Source: a virus
Virus record (IMG/VR): IMGVR_UViG_3300010413_000010
Span: 1-64,000 of that record
Strand: one strand, 5' to 3'
Length of the DNA: 64,000 nt
How positions within the stretch are numbered: the first letter of the stretch is position 1; every line of letters starts with the position of its first letter. The notes beneath the pieces are model-generated. The model had not been told where the DNA came from. It ran no database searches and saw only the letters and a program-made list of their open reading frames with translations. This document shows positions 21,573 to 31,222 of this stretch, one piece after another. Made by a program: the position numbers and the translations under genes.

Positions 21573-22550
21573 ATGTCTCTCAAAAATACCTTTAGAGAGC
21601 TTGCGATTGCTAACGCTGACAAACAGCGTGATATCGTAGACCCCATTCTTGAAGAGGCTCCCATCCTGGGCTTTACCCCCATGCAGGAGACCTCCGCTGG
21701 TCTGAACCACAACTTTGAAAGGCTGCTCTCCGTGACCGGCCCCGGCGTGGTTGACCTGGACGCCGAACTTCCTCAGATCGGCTCCGAAACTGAGCTGGAC
21801 AGTGTAACTCTCCAGTTAATCGGTGGACTGATTGAAGCCGGTGAGGATAAACTAAGAACATTAGGCATGACTCCCGGCGAATACTTCGCCAACAAAATCC
21901 AACCGGCTATCAAGTACTCTGCAATGAGTTCGGAACAGGCCATGCTCTATAATGTCCTTCGGGCTGGCGCGATCCAGGCTCGTACCGACGCAGTTCTCCC
22001 CGAGGCTGCTGATCATGCGCTTGACGCTGGTGGTGATGCTACTGCAAATAAGTATAGCATTATCGCTGTCAAGTGGGAACGCGACAACTGTCAGGGGCTC
22101 TATAACCCCTCCGGCTGGAGCAATGGAAAGATGTTTGACATTTCCCCCATTAACGGCGGAAACAAATACTTCCTGAAGGAGTCTGCCGGTAAAGTTCTTG
22201 GATACGGTATGCGTGTGAAATCTGACATCGGGTTTCTGCTTGCTAATCCCCGGAATGTTGCGACCATCGTTAACATAGACATGTCTGATGCTGATCCTGC
22301 GAACTGGAAGATTCCTACTCGCTACCAGCTCGACGATGTTCTGGCCGCGATTCGTGCCAACATGGGGGGTAACACTATGCTACTTATGCACCCCAAAGTC
22401 AAAGGCGCTCTCACTGCTATGAAGGAAGAGAAAGTGACTCTTTCTCTCGGTGATAACAACATCGATTATACCTTCGATGCCTGGAACGGTGTCCCGATGA
22501 TCACATCCTACAACTTCCTGCAGGGTGCTGAAGCCCAGGTGACCTTCTAA
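21573..22550 (+). CDS. Major capsid protein
   Basis: 325 aa. Preceded by TTTGGAGGAA, a strong ribosome site, as expected for the most abundant virion protein. Features include ASVPQ-free N-terminus with EEAPILGFTPMQ and later LLMHPKVKGALTA and GVPMITSYNF, typical of HK97-fold capsid proteins of this size (N-arm, E-loop, P- and A-domains). Scaffold before and decoration protein after support the call. Confidence 0.88.
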   Translation: MSLKNTFRELAIANADKQRDIVDPILEEAPILGFTPMQETSAGLNHNFERLLSVTGPGVVDLDAELPQIGSETELDSVTLQLIGGLIEAGEDKLRTLGMTPGEYFANKIQPAIKYSAMSSEQAMLYNVLRAGAIQARTDAVLPEAADHALDAGGDATANKYSIIAVKWERDNCQGLYNPSGWSNGKMFDISPINGGNKYFLKESAGKVLGYGMRVKSDIGFLLANPRNVATIVNIDMSDADPANWKIPTRYQLDDVLAAIRANMGGNTMLLMHPKVKGALTAMKEEKVTLSLGDNNIDYTFDAWNGVPMITSYNFLQGAEAQVTF

Positions 22551-22568
22551 GGGCACTTGCCATCAATA

Positions 22569-22587
22569 GCCCCGGCTTGACCGGGGC
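22569..22587 (+). terminator. GC-rich hairpin after the major capsid gene
   Basis: GCCCCGG-cttga-CCGGGGC. There is no T-run, so it may be a partial terminator or mRNA-stabilising stem that keeps capsid message abundant. Confidence 0.5.
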
Positions 22588-22619
22588 AACCCTTTAATCC
22601 AATAACTAGGAGATTAACC

Positions 22620-22997
22620 ATGTCTAAAGACATCGCTACTCGGCTCTTCAAAGAGCCTTATAGGTCCGCCCAGGATATGATTTTCGACGGTGTAACCGTA
22701 CCTGACGGCGCTGCTGTAACCAGTGAAGCCGTCCTTGTCGGTAAAACCCTCGCTGGTCTTGAGCTGGACTTTCTCGCCGATGCTGCCGTTGCTGGTGACA
22801 TCACCATTGCCATCTCCGGGGACGACTTTACCACTTCCCTGGTTGTGTTCGACAATACCGTCGCGGCTGCGGCCGATGATGTATTCGCTCGGGTAATCCT
22901 GCCCAATGACCTTCCCAGTGAGCTCAAAGTTCGTGTAACTGGATCGGTCGGCGCTACCGGAACTTTTTCCGCCTACCCTGTTTACATCGCTGAGTAA
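22620..22997 (+). CDS. Head decoration-like protein
   Basis: 125 aa, rich in Ala, Val, Thr and Asp with alternating strands, low in Cys and Trp. It has a good ribosome site (TAGGAGAT) and lies right after the capsid gene, as do capsid decoration or stabilisation proteins in many siphophages. The call rests on position and composition, not on a motif. Confidence 0.6.
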   Translation: MSKDIATRLFKEPYRSAQDMIFDGVTVPDGAAVTSEAVLVGKTLAGLELDFLADAAVAGDITIAISGDDFTTSLVVFDNTVAAAADDVFARVILPNDLPSELKVRVTGSVGATGTFSAYPVYIAE

Positions 22998-23009
22998 GAG
23001 AGGCCGTAG

Positions 23010-23306
23010 ATGAGTACCTTTCTGGACATACAAACCGGAAGGTTCTTTAACACTCGTGCCGAGCTCTTGGCATTTCAGAGAGGGGAGGCTAAAGCTTCCC
23101 CTCTTTCTGTCTCTGAGGAAAAGGTCGAGGTTAAAGAACCCGAAGAGAAGAAAGAAGTCAAAGTTGATGAAACTGGGACTATTACTGTAACTCTCTCCGT
23201 GGAGGAGATGAAAGCACGGTTGAAAGAAATCGGTGTAGACGGGCGAAGCCTTGGTAAGAAAGATGACGAAGGCATCGCCAAGATGTACGCAGCGAAGTTC
23301 AGTTAA
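23010..23306 (+). CDS. Hypothetical head-region protein
   Basis: 98 aa. A short N-terminal part (FLDIQTGRFFNTRAELLAF) is followed by a Lys/Glu/Val linker and a C-terminal helix-loop motif (EMKARLKEIGVDGRSLG) that recalls LEM/HeH-type mini-domains used for protein or DNA contact. Between decoration and connector genes; probably virion-associated. Confidence 0.55.
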   Translation: MSTFLDIQTGRFFNTRAELLAFQRGEAKASPLSVSEEKVEVKEPEEKKEVKVDETGTITVTLSVEEMKARLKEIGVDGRSLGKKDDEGIAKMYAAKFS

Positions 23307-23319
23307 GTGAGGGTAGGTT

Positions 23320-23859
23320 ATGCCAGCGTTCGCACATGAAGACGGAACTGGATTAGCTACGGCGAATTCATATGTCGACCTTGATACATTCAAAGATTTT
23401 GCGGACACGTTTGGCTATGACTACTCATCCCTGACGGATACGCAAATTGAAACTCTTTTAATACGAGCGACAATGGTACTTGATGCCAAGTATCGCTCTG
23501 ACTTCCCCGGCGAACGGCAGGTCGTAGGTCAAGCATTAGAATGGCCTCGATCTAACGCGGTCTATGTAGACGGGGAGGAGATCGCTGAGAGCATTGTACC
23601 GAAAGAAGTACAGATAGCTTTGACTGAGATGTTCTATGTGATCCAATCTGGACAAACTGTCCAGCCAATCATTAGCTCTACAGGCTCCTTAGAACTTGAA
23701 CGAGTTCGTATTGAAGGTGCTGTGGAGGAAGAAAAAAGATACAGTTCTTCTGGTGCTGTCCGAGATATTTACACAACTGTCACTGACGCACTGTCCCGTA
23801 TCACCGGAGGGATGGAAGGTTATTACGACCTTAAAATCATCCGAGTCGGAGGTGGTTAA
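23320..23859 (+). CDS. Head-tail connector (DnaT-like head completion) protein
   Basis: 179 aa. ATANSYVDLDTFKDFADTFG at the start and DAKYRSDFPGERQVVGQALE in the middle match the phage head-completion family annotated as a putative DnaT-like protein. It would bind under the portal as an adaptor. The next gene starts at its stop (TAATG). Confidence 0.75.
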   Translation: MPAFAHEDGTGLATANSYVDLDTFKDFADTFGYDYSSLTDTQIETLLIRATMVLDAKYRSDFPGERQVVGQALEWPRSNAVYVDGEEIAESIVPKEVQIALTEMFYVIQSGQTVQPIISSTGSLELERVRIEGAVEEEKRYSSSGAVRDIYTTVTDALSRITGGMEGYYDLKIIRVGGG

Positions 23860-24275
23860 TGGCGTACGATTATGCCCGTCTTCGGGACGAGGTTGCACAA
23901 CCACTTATTGAGAACTACGGGACAGCACTTCTATTACACCGTATTGAAGATACAACTGAATATGTGAAGCATTACGATCCAGTCACAATGACCTACTACT
24001 GGGAAGAAGTGAGTACTGGAGATCGAATTGATACGGAACCTCTCCCTGTTCAACAAACATACACGGGCTCCTGCGTTATCCAGAGATACCGCACTGACCA
24101 GATAGATGGTGTTATTGTACAGGCTGACGATTTACGCCTTGTAGCTGCCGGGATACCGAAGCCACAGGAAGGTGATGTTTATACCGTCGCTGGGGTTGAT
24201 TACCAGTTCGTTCGTGTTGATGCCGTCTCACCAGGCGCCGTAGATTTGATCTACAAGATACAGGTGAGGGTGTAA
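23859..24275 (+). CDS. Neck / head-closure protein
   Basis: 138 aa, beta-rich. It has the features of a head-closure or stopper protein: order after the connector, size, and a C-terminal beta-barrel-like GDVYTVAGVDYQFVRVDAV. No sharper motif is visible. Coupled to both neighbours by single-base overlaps. Confidence 0.6.
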   Translation: MAYDYARLRDEVAQPLIENYGTALLLHRIEDTTEYVKHYDPVTMTYYWEEVSTGDRIDTEPLPVQQTYTGSCVIQRYRTDQIDGVIVQADDLRLVAAGIPKPQEGDVYTVAGVDYQFVRVDAVSPGAVDLIYKIQVRV

Positions 24276-24793
24276 TGGATGCCAACGAAGAAGCAATTAG
24301 AACTATTGACTTATTCATCGACTCTACAATGAAGCGATACAAATCGATCTTCAAGGCTTCTGCTAAGAAGATATCGATATACATAATCGATAATACGCCG
24401 ATCTACTTCGAAGAAGTAGACACCGCAGGTCGCACAAAAGCCAACTGGAACATCGCCCTGGATTCTCCCGACCTCTCTAATAACTTAGAGATGACAGACA
24501 GAACCGGTGATACGACAAAATCGAAAATACGCTCTGCAGTTCAGAGTATGAAATTGTCAAATGATTCCACCATCTACTTGGCGAATACAACACCGTGGAT
24601 TCTGATGCTGGAGTACGGGATGTACCCGAATCCTTCAAAGGGCTCTAGGAACCCTGTCACAGGGGATTTGGAAGTGCGTACAATTAACGGTTACTCCAAA
24701 CAAGCTCCTTATGGAATGGTCAGAATTAACGCTGCCCGTTGGCAGGAAATTGTAAGAGAAGAGGCTGCGCGAAAAGGCACCATTGTAGAATAA
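24275..24793 (+). CDS. HK97 gp10-like tail-completion protein
   Basis: 172 aa. Pattern typical of this family: N-terminal helix, FEEVDTAGRTKANWN, then IYLANTTPWILMLEYGMYP and a C-terminal MVRINAARWQEIV. Expected at the head-tail joint. It is followed by a hairpin that covers the ribosome site of the next gene. Confidence 0.75.
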   Translation: MDANEEAIRTIDLFIDSTMKRYKSIFKASAKKISIYIIDNTPIYFEEVDTAGRTKANWNIALDSPDLSNNLEMTDRTGDTTKSKIRSAVQSMKLSNDSTIYLANTTPWILMLEYGMYPNPSKGSRNPVTGDLEVRTINGYSKQAPYGMVRINAARWQEIVREEAARKGTIVE

Positions 24794-24805
24794 ATCACAT
24801 ATGAC

Positions 24806-24831
24806 ATCTCCAATTTCTTATTGGAGATTTT
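24806..24831 (+). promoter_or_regulatory. Hairpin sequestering a ribosome site
   Basis: ATCTCCAAT (24806-24814), loop ttctt, ATTGGAGAT (24820-24828). The right arm contains TTGGAG, the only ribosome site for ATG 24832. The fold would keep tail-terminator translation low unless opened. Confidence 0.6.
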
Positions 24832-25260
24832 ATGACAGCATTTGAGATCGAAAAGGCTTTAAATGCCCAACTAGTGCGGTATGCCACAGAGATTGCCAAT
24901 TCTATCGGTGTTGATAACATCGCTTGGGCAAACCACACCTACACCCCCGTCATTGATACTCCTTACATCATCCCCGATTTTATCGCAGCCATGACCCGTT
25001 CTGTCGGAGTAGGGCTGGGTACTCCGAACAGGGTGACTGGGTTTTATCAGCTTGACGTATTCACCCCCTCGAATCAGGGGAAGGGTGATCTTTTGAAAAT
25101 CGTAGATGATCTCCACGAGTACTTCAAACGTGGAACTTCTATCACACATGACGGCACGGAGGTGCGGATTACTAAGTTCCGGCCTGGACCCTCCTTTGAC
25201 AGAGAGGCATGGTTTGTTCAGACAATCCAGATCGATTTTCGTGCTGATCTCGAAAACTAA
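24832..25260 (+). CDS. Tail terminator protein
   Basis: 142 aa. DUF4128-type pattern: short N-terminal helix, PYIIPDFIAAM, GFYQLDVFTPSNQGKGDLL, and a C-terminal EAWFVQTIQIDFRAD strand pair. Caps the tail tube and joins it to the head. Its ribosome site is buried in a hairpin, which may set its low stoichiometry. Confidence 0.75.
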   Translation: MTAFEIEKALNAQLVRYATEIANSIGVDNIAWANHTYTPVIDTPYIIPDFIAAMTRSVGVGLGTPNRVTGFYQLDVFTPSNQGKGDLLKIVDDLHEYFKRGTSITHDGTEVRITKFRPGPSFDREAWFVQTIQIDFRADLEN

Positions 25261-25275
25261 ATTTGGAGGATTCTA

Positions 25276-26727
25276 ATGGCTTCTGGATCAAATCGATTCC
25301 TACAATATGCCAAACAGACCACTCCCCGAGAGCTCCCGACCCCTGCTACTTTTAAGCGGCTCAGGACTACCGGCGGCTCTGGTCTGGTCAATTCTCGGAC
25401 AAATATTACGTCCAATGAGATACGCTCTGACCGACAGATAGTTGAATCCCGCCTTGGGCAGAACCAGCCCGACGTTTCCATCCCGTTTGAGCTCTCCTTT
25501 GATTCGTTCGATGAACTTATCCAGGGGGCTATGGGTGGTGAATGGCAGGGCGGATACACTGTCGTAGGGAATGCTACTGCTACTGCTACCGGTCAGCTCA
25601 CAAAGACCACCGGGAACTGGACTGACGAAAAGATCGCTGTTGGTGATTATGTCCTGGTCAATGGTGGTACCGAATCCAACCTAGTCGGCGTCGTTGCCAG
25701 CGTTGTGACCAACGTACTGCAGATCAACGACCTGGGGGGTGGAGGTCTCACTATGTCTGCAGAGACTGCAGACTACACCCTGGTAACCGGGCATTACGCT
25801 GAAGCGGTTGCAACCACCCTCGATGTCGTAGCCTCGGCTGGGACTATTACTCGTGGTGCTGGAAGCTGGCTTACTCTCGGAGTAGAAGTGGGTGACAAAA
25901 TTATGTTCACCGGTTTCTCCTCGGGAGGTAATAACGGTTGGAAAGAAGTCACTGCAGTAGAGGCCCTTGTTCTTACCGTAGCTGAAACGATGGTAGATGA
26001 AAGTGCTGTAGCTGACGCTGTTACACTCATCACCTCCACTGGGTTTATCACTGTCGGAACTGGTCTTGATTACTTTGCAGTAGAAGAGGGCTTTACCGAT
26101 ATTACCACCGGCGTGGATATTGACGGACAAGCAATCGCTGCTGGAGCTTTCCATAACATCCTTGGGTGCTATGTTGGCTCTATGGCGCTGAACATCCAGC
26201 CTGACGCTGTATTAACCGGTGAGTTCGGTATGCAAGGTCTGGTCTACAGTGGTTTCAAAAATGCTACCGTTGCTACCGGCGTAGAAGAGTCTAATGTCAA
26301 TGGGGTCCTCGACTCCTTCACTGGAAATCTCTTTATACCCGATGCCCCTGAGATTCAGGGAGTTGTTACCGGTATGAATCTTACCTTGGACAATGGTCTT
26401 ACAAGACGCTTTGCTCTTATGGACCAGAATGCCCTCTCCATCGGGGACGGCCGTTCCAATGTAAACGGTACTCTGAACTGCTACTTTATGGACGCCTCTG
26501 TTTCTAACCTCTTCGAGAAAGAGCAGGAGTTTTCTCTTGCAATCAGAACTGAGGACCTTTCCGGTAACAGTTACACTTTCGGTTTCCCGAGAGTAAAACT
26601 GACCAGTGACGGTCGTGATGTAACCGAAAACGACGTGACACAGAATGTTGGATTCCAGGCGTTAGGTGGTGCGGCCACCGATGCTAAGAAAACCCTGTAC
26701 ATCCTACGTCAGCCTGTCGTCGGATAA
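25276..26727 (+). CDS. Major tail (tube) protein
   Basis: 483 aa, beta-rich, Thr/Val/Gly-rich. The N-terminal third (SNEIRSDRQIVESRLGQNQP) and the C-terminal third (LTLDNGLTRRFALMDQNAL) match the phage tail-tube family. The middle (about residues 95-270) is an inserted pair of similar beta modules (VGDYVLVNG..., VGDKIMFTG...), which makes the protein longer than the usual 200-300 aa. A strong ribosome site (TTTGGAGGAT) fits high expression. A terminator follows. Confidence 0.82.
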   Translation: MASGSNRFLQYAKQTTPRELPTPATFKRLRTTGGSGLVNSRTNITSNEIRSDRQIVESRLGQNQPDVSIPFELSFDSFDELIQGAMGGEWQGGYTVVGNATATATGQLTKTTGNWTDEKIAVGDYVLVNGGTESNLVGVVASVVTNVLQINDLGGGGLTMSAETADYTLVTGHYAEAVATTLDVVASAGTITRGAGSWLTLGVEVGDKIMFTGFSSGGNNGWKEVTAVEALVLTVAETMVDESAVADAVTLITSTGFITVGTGLDYFAVEEGFTDITTGVDIDGQAIAAGAFHNILGCYVGSMALNIQPDAVLTGEFGMQGLVYSGFKNATVATGVEESNVNGVLDSFTGNLFIPDAPEIQGVVTGMNLTLDNGLTRRFALMDQNALSIGDGRSNVNGTLNCYFMDASVSNLFEKEQEFSLAIRTEDLSGNSYTFGFPRVKLTSDGRDVTENDVTQNVGFQALGGAATDAKKTLYILRQPVVG

Positions 26728-26745
26728 AACAACCAGGCACAATAA

Positions 26746-26775
26746 CAGCCCCTCAGACCGAGGGGCTGACTTTTC
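26746..26775 (+). terminator. Terminator after the tail tube gene
   Basis: CAGCCCCTC-agacc-GAGGGGCTG (9-bp stem), then ACTTTTC. Probably partial, lowering expression of the genes downstream relative to the tube protein. Confidence 0.7.
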
Positions 26776-26805
26776 AATAAATCCACAAACGTAGAGGAGA
26801 TAAGA

Positions 26806-27213
26806 ATGGATTTTAAGAATTTCGATACTAAGAAGACTTCGGACGAAGGGCGCTGGTGCCCTATCTATTCCCCTGATGGTACTCAGTTAGTGGCTGAGAT
26901 TTTAATGGCCGGAAGGGACTCTAAGATTCTGAAAAGACGGCAGCAGGAGCTTGCCAAAAAGAATCAGAGTAAAAAGAAAATCACTCCTGCCGAGGAAGAG
27001 CAGGACACCCTGATTACCCTCGCCACCTGCACTCTGAATTGGAGGATGATAGACGAGGACGGCAAAAAAGGAAAGGACGGAATCTTTATCGATGCCGGTG
27101 AAGAGCTGAAGTGCTCCTTTGATGTAGCCAAGGATTTTTACGAACGGTACACATTCGTGGCCGAACAGGTCGTCGAGTTCATGGCGGATCGTGCCAATTT
27201 TTTGCTGAGATAG
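26806..27213 (+). CDS. Tail assembly chaperone (G-like)
   Basis: 135 aa. It lies between tube and tape-measure genes, the place of lambda G. Lys-rich and charged. Near its 3' end the reading frame crosses T-TTT-TTG (27198-27204) just before the TAG stop, where a fraction of ribosomes should slip back by one base to make the GT-like fusion. These chaperones load the tape measure protein and are absent from the virion. Confidence 0.82.
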   Translation: MDFKNFDTKKTSDEGRWCPIYSPDGTQLVAEILMAGRDSKILKRRQQELAKKNQSKKKITPAEEEQDTLITLATCTLNWRMIDEDGKKGKDGIFIDAGEELKCSFDVAKDFYERYTFVAEQVVEFMADRANFLLR

Positions 27214-27578
27214 CCGAGAGGTTTGCGGAAGCAATACATAAAGAGTTCTCCCTGGAATGGGAGAACGATGAGGGTGTATCTGCCCGATCCCGGCTAGAAC
27301 AAGTGTGGACACAAACAGGGATCAGACCCCCTGAATTGGAAATAGAACCGCTTCCCGTGGAGCTTCAATACCTACGGGAAGTTTTCTGGGACTTATGGAG
27401 CTCCGATGGTTGGAGCTGGGGTGAGTTCAAAGCTTATCAAGACTTGATGGGCATGGACTTCAACCTCGCTGAGATCACGACATTACGAGCCGCTCATGGG
27501 CGTTGTTCGAAATTCGTTAGAGACAAAATTAAAGCCAAGAATACTCCGAAGTCCAAGAAGTCGCCGGGGAGAAAATAA
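27204..27578 (+). CDS. Tail assembly chaperone T-part, made by -1 frameshift
   Basis: About 125 codons in the -1 frame with no start codon of its own near the site: AEIAERFAEAIHKEFSLE and onward to a Lys/Pro-rich end. It is joined to the first chaperone through the slippery heptamer at 27198-27204 (fusion 26806-27578, about 257 aa). A GTG at 27303 is in frame but lacks a ribosome site. The arrangement equals lambda G/GT. Confidence 0.8.
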   Translation, partial: AEIAERFAEAIHKEFSLEWENDEGVSARSRLEQVWTQTGIRPPELEIEPLPVELQYLREVFWDLWSSDGWSWGEFKAYQDLMGMDFNLAEITTLRAAHGRCSKFVRDKIKAKNTPKSKKSPGRK

Positions 27579-30500
27579 ATGAGTGCTGATTTTGCACAAC
27601 TCATATTAGCGATAAAAGCTGAAGGTGCTGAAACCGCGAAGAGAGCGGCCGCTTCTGTAAGACAGGAGATGGTTGGGCTGAAAGATGCCATCGAAAAAAA
27701 CACCAAGGCTATGGAGCAGAACGGCAGAGCTACCAAAAAGGGAGCCAAAGATACCGATACTGCTGCAAAATCGCAAAGGGATCTTCAGAAACAATTAACA
27801 GCATCCTCGGGCCGGTTGAAAGTTCTGGGCCGGGATATCAACAAGTATCTCACCATTCCGATGATGGCATTTTCTGGTGCCTCAATTAAGATGGCGAACA
27901 ACCTCAACAAGGGGATGGGGAATGTCTCAGCCCTGATCGCTGGACAGACTGATCGAGTCAACGAACTCAAAGATTCTGTTCGGGATATGTCGGCTGACAC
28001 CGGTAAAAATTTTCAGGATTTAACCGATGGGCTCTATCGCACTATAAGTGTGTTTCAGGATAATGCTGATACAGTAAGCCGGTTGAACACTGCTGTGAAG
28101 ATGGGTATTGCCGGTTATGCGACTACAGCTGAGTCTGTCCAACTTTTGTCTTCTGTGACAAGAGCGTATGGAGATACATCGGCGGCCGCCGTAGAAAAAG
28201 TGGCTTCGTTGTCTTTCGAGGCAGTGAGGCTCGGAGATACGACAATACCCGCACTCAGTGGAGCTATGCAGGTGGCAACTGACCGTGCAGTGCGTCTTGG
28301 GATTTCTCAGGAAGAACTCTTTGCAACTATGGCGACACTTACTGGAATCACAGGCGACGCTTCAATGGTTGCCACGCAGTTTCGCTCGGCGATGGACTCC
28401 TTACTTAATCCTACCGAAGCTCTTCAGGACTTACTGAAGAAGCTTGGATACGAGTCAGCAGAAGCTGCTATCGAAGAAGAGGGGCTCCTCGGGGTCCTGA
28501 CCAAGATTAAGGCTGCCGCTGATGCAACTGGTCAGCCCTTACAGGATTTCATCACCAGGAAAGAAGGTATCACCCTTGCCAGTAGGTTAGCTGGTGAGCA
28601 GATGGATGACTTTGTGTTTAAGCTCGGGGAGATCACTAAAAATACCGGAGCGGCAACAGACGCCTACAACGAAGTAACTGGAGGCGTTAACAAGTTCGGG
28701 ATAGAGCTTGGTAAAGCCAAACAACGACTTGCTTCAGCTTTATCTGTCATCGGAGATAATTTCCTTCCAATGATCGTCGATTTAGCACACGGTCTTGCTT
28801 TGGTGGTTGAAGCCTTTTCTCTTCTACCTAGTCCCATACAAAAATCGATTTTAGCGTTGACAGGGCTGGTAAGTGTTTTGGGTATTTACTTCCAGATTTC
28901 TGGTGCTATTAAAGGTATGAAGCTTGCTGGTGTATTTGTAAAGACGGCGACTGGAGCGGGAACTGCAACTACCGCAGTAACCGGACTTAATACTGCTTTG
29001 GGTGTAACTGGTTTGCTTCTTGGAGGTATTGCACTGGTTGCTGTCGCTGTTGGTGTTGCGTTTGCTAAACACCAACGAATGATTGAGCAGTCAGCGAAAG
29101 ACATGGAGACCCGATTAAAGAATCTTAAAGGGCTCCAAGAAGACATTATGAATTCCGGTGTAAACGACAATGCCTATAACGCTATGAAAGCTGCGTACAC
29201 GAGTAAGTACACAGCAGCAGGAGCGGTCCCGATTTTTACTAGTGACATGTCTGGTCGGACTGGTGCATTGAACAGTGGACAGACGATGACCATCAAAGAA
29301 ATGTCTACTGATGAGATCAAGGCACAGATGGCACAGTATGAACGAGAAATGCAAACTTTACGAGAGAACTTCATTGACGTTACAACTGAAGAGCTTGATA
29401 AGATGAAAATAGCAGCTCATGTCGCTATTGCTAATTTCCAGAAGGAGTTCGTTACACCCCATGAAGGGGTTGAAGGTGGTTTTGAGAAATTTCTTGCTGA
29501 AACCTTTATCATCGCTACTCCGAGTGAAATGGCTGACATAAAAACAAAGTTCTCGGACGAAGTGAAAGACTTTGAAGCTCTCTATGACTTAACCTCGGAA
29601 CAATTAGCCAATGCTCTTGATTATAAAATGAAGGCAGATAAGGGCGGGATGCTCTACGGCCCCGAACTTGAAGAGGCAATCGAAAACCTTAGAAATCTTA
29701 AAGATAAGCTGAAGACTGTCATGGATAACAAGCTAAACTGGGAGATGGCAGAGGGAGAGAATGCCACTTATATGCAACAGCTTGCTGATATAGAAGGCGC
29801 GTATGAGGCTCTCAGTTTAGCTGAGAAAGGAGTCTTCACTGCTCCTGATCCTGATAAAGACAAAATGAAAACATGGCAGGAATGGTTTGCAGCCATTACT
29901 GATGTGGACTCTGTTGTTAAGGGGATGAGTGGTATAGACGCTGCGAAAGAATACGCTAAGTCCATGGAAGATGCTTTCAACCTGGAATTGGACTTATCGG
30001 CAGCTCTCGGACTGACACCCGATAAACAGGCTCTTGTTGAGGATCAGCTCGGGAAGATAGAAGACGACATCAGGGAACTCCTTACTGGGGTCCCCTTCGA
30101 CGAAATCGATGATCCTTTCAAACTTACGGATTACCTCATGCAAGCTGATCCCGGTCTTGTTAATCAGTACAAAGAAGAGGTCAGTAAACTCGCTGGAACC
30201 GTTGCAGATACTCTCGCAGAATCCTGGAATAAAGCGGATGCTGCCGGTCAAGAATTCAACAAGACGATTGAAGCCAACGGTCTTCGACTCGAAAAGACTG
30301 AACTTACATACGACGAATTAGCTGACCGTCTTGCAATTGTCCAAGAAGAAATGGACAGGATGAAGCTCCTCAACAAAGACATCGATTTCAACGATGAAGG
30401 TTTCCGAAAGCTCTTAGAGCTGTATGACGAACTCATCGCAAAAATGAAAGAGATGAAACCTGCCTATCAGGAAGCGATGGAGCAAGTCAAAGACTTTGGC

Positions 30501-31220
30501 CAGGCTTCGAGAGAGGCAACCTACGATTGGATAGCCGATAAATTACAGCCTGAGACTGTTCAGACCTGGGCTGCAGCTATCGCAGTGGGTGTAGATCAGC
30601 TTTTCAACCTGGCTGGAGCTCTAGGTGACAGTCTTATGGCTGGTTTTGAAGATTTTGGAAAAGCTCTTTCTGAGACAGGGGATTTTGCTGCTGCTTTTGA
30701 TGAAGCTCTGACTTCTATGGTAGATAGCATCATCAATGCCTTACCGACTCTTCTTCTGAATGCAGGTATCCAACTTCTTGGGACTCCGGCGTGGCCGTTG
30801 GGTCTAGCCCTAATTGCATCTTCTGCTGGGGCTGCGATGCTGAAAGGGTTCTGGAATGCTGAGAAGAGTGCTGCCGAAGAGGGTACATCTACGGATGCTT
30901 TCGCGTCTGGTGGAGTCATCAATACCCCCGTAACATTTTCTAATGCTGGCCGCCGGTCTCTTGCCGGAGAAGCCGGATGGGAAGGAATCCTTCCTTTAAC
31001 TAGGAATGCTAATGGAGAGCTCGGTGTTAAAGCCCAGAGTGGGGGAGACACTGAAGTCAATATCAGTATTCAGAACTACGCAGGGGTCGAAGTTGAGCAG
31101 AGTACCGATGCAAATGGCAATATTGAGATAATTCTCAAGAAAACCCTCAAAGGTATGGTCGCTAAAGGCACTCTGGATAAAGAAATGAGAGGCCGGTACG
31201 GTCTCAGAGCAGGATATTAA
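27579..31220 (+). CDS. Tape measure protein
   Basis: 1213 aa, the longest helical protein of the tail genes. N-terminal coiled coil, then TP901-type core (about residues 85-330: DSVRDMSADTGKNFQDLTDG, ITGDASMVATQFRSAMDSLL), hydrophobic helices about residues 395-490, a long helical rod and a C-terminal Gly/Ala part. Its length sets tail length (roughly 0.15 nm per residue by general rule). It starts directly after the chaperone stop. Confidence 0.92.
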   Translation: MSADFAQLILAIKAEGAETAKRAAASVRQEMVGLKDAIEKNTKAMEQNGRATKKGAKDTDTAAKSQRDLQKQLTASSGRLKVLGRDINKYLTIPMMAFSGASIKMANNLNKGMGNVSALIAGQTDRVNELKDSVRDMSADTGKNFQDLTDGLYRTISVFQDNADTVSRLNTAVKMGIAGYATTAESVQLLSSVTRAYGDTSAAAVEKVASLSFEAVRLGDTTIPALSGAMQVATDRAVRLGISQEELFATMATLTGITGDASMVATQFRSAMDSLLNPTEALQDLLKKLGYESAEAAIEEEGLLGVLTKIKAAADATGQPLQDFITRKEGITLASRLAGEQMDDFVFKLGEITKNTGAATDAYNEVTGGVNKFGIELGKAKQRLASALSVIGDNFLPMIVDLAHGLALVVEAFSLLPSPIQKSILALTGLVSVLGIYFQISGAIKGMKLAGVFVKTATGAGTATTAVTGLNTALGVTGLLLGGIALVAVAVGVAFAKHQRMIEQSAKDMETRLKNLKGLQEDIMNSGVNDNAYNAMKAAYTSKYTAAGAVPIFTSDMSGRTGALNSGQTMTIKEMSTDEIKAQMAQYEREMQTLRENFIDVTTEELDKMKIAAHVAIANFQKEFVTPHEGVEGGFEKFLAETFIIATPSEMADIKTKFSDEVKDFEALYDLTSEQLANALDYKMKADKGGMLYGPELEEAIENLRNLKDKLKTVMDNKLNWEMAEGENATYMQQLADIEGAYEALSLAEKGVFTAPDPDKDKMKTWQEWFAAITDVDSVVKGMSGIDAAKEYAKSMEDAFNLELDLSAALGLTPDKQALVEDQLGKIEDDIRELLTGVPFDEIDDPFKLTDYLMQADPGLVNQYKEEVSKLAGTVADTLAESWNKADAAGQEFNKTIEANGLRLEKTELTYDELADRLAIVQEEMDRMKLLNKDIDFNDEGFRKLLELYDELIAKMKEMKPAYQEAMEQVKDFGQASREATYDWIADKLQPETVQTWAAAIAVGVDQLFNLAGALGDSLMAGFEDFGKALSETGDFAAAFDEALTSMVDSIINALPTLLLNAGIQLLGTPAWPLGLALIASSAGAAMLKGFWNAEKSAAEEGTSTDAFASGGVINTPVTFSNAGRRSLAGEAGWEGILPLTRNANGELGVKAQSGGDTEVNISIQNYAGVEVEQSTDANGNIEIILKKTLKGMVAKGTLDKEMRGRYGLRAGY

Positions 31221-31222
31221 AT

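Noticed and set aside
22614-23408. Long minus-strand ORF (264 aa) opposite decoration and connector genes
   Set aside because: Antisense to three well-supported genes, no ribosome site, Ser-rich composition typical of a shadow frame.
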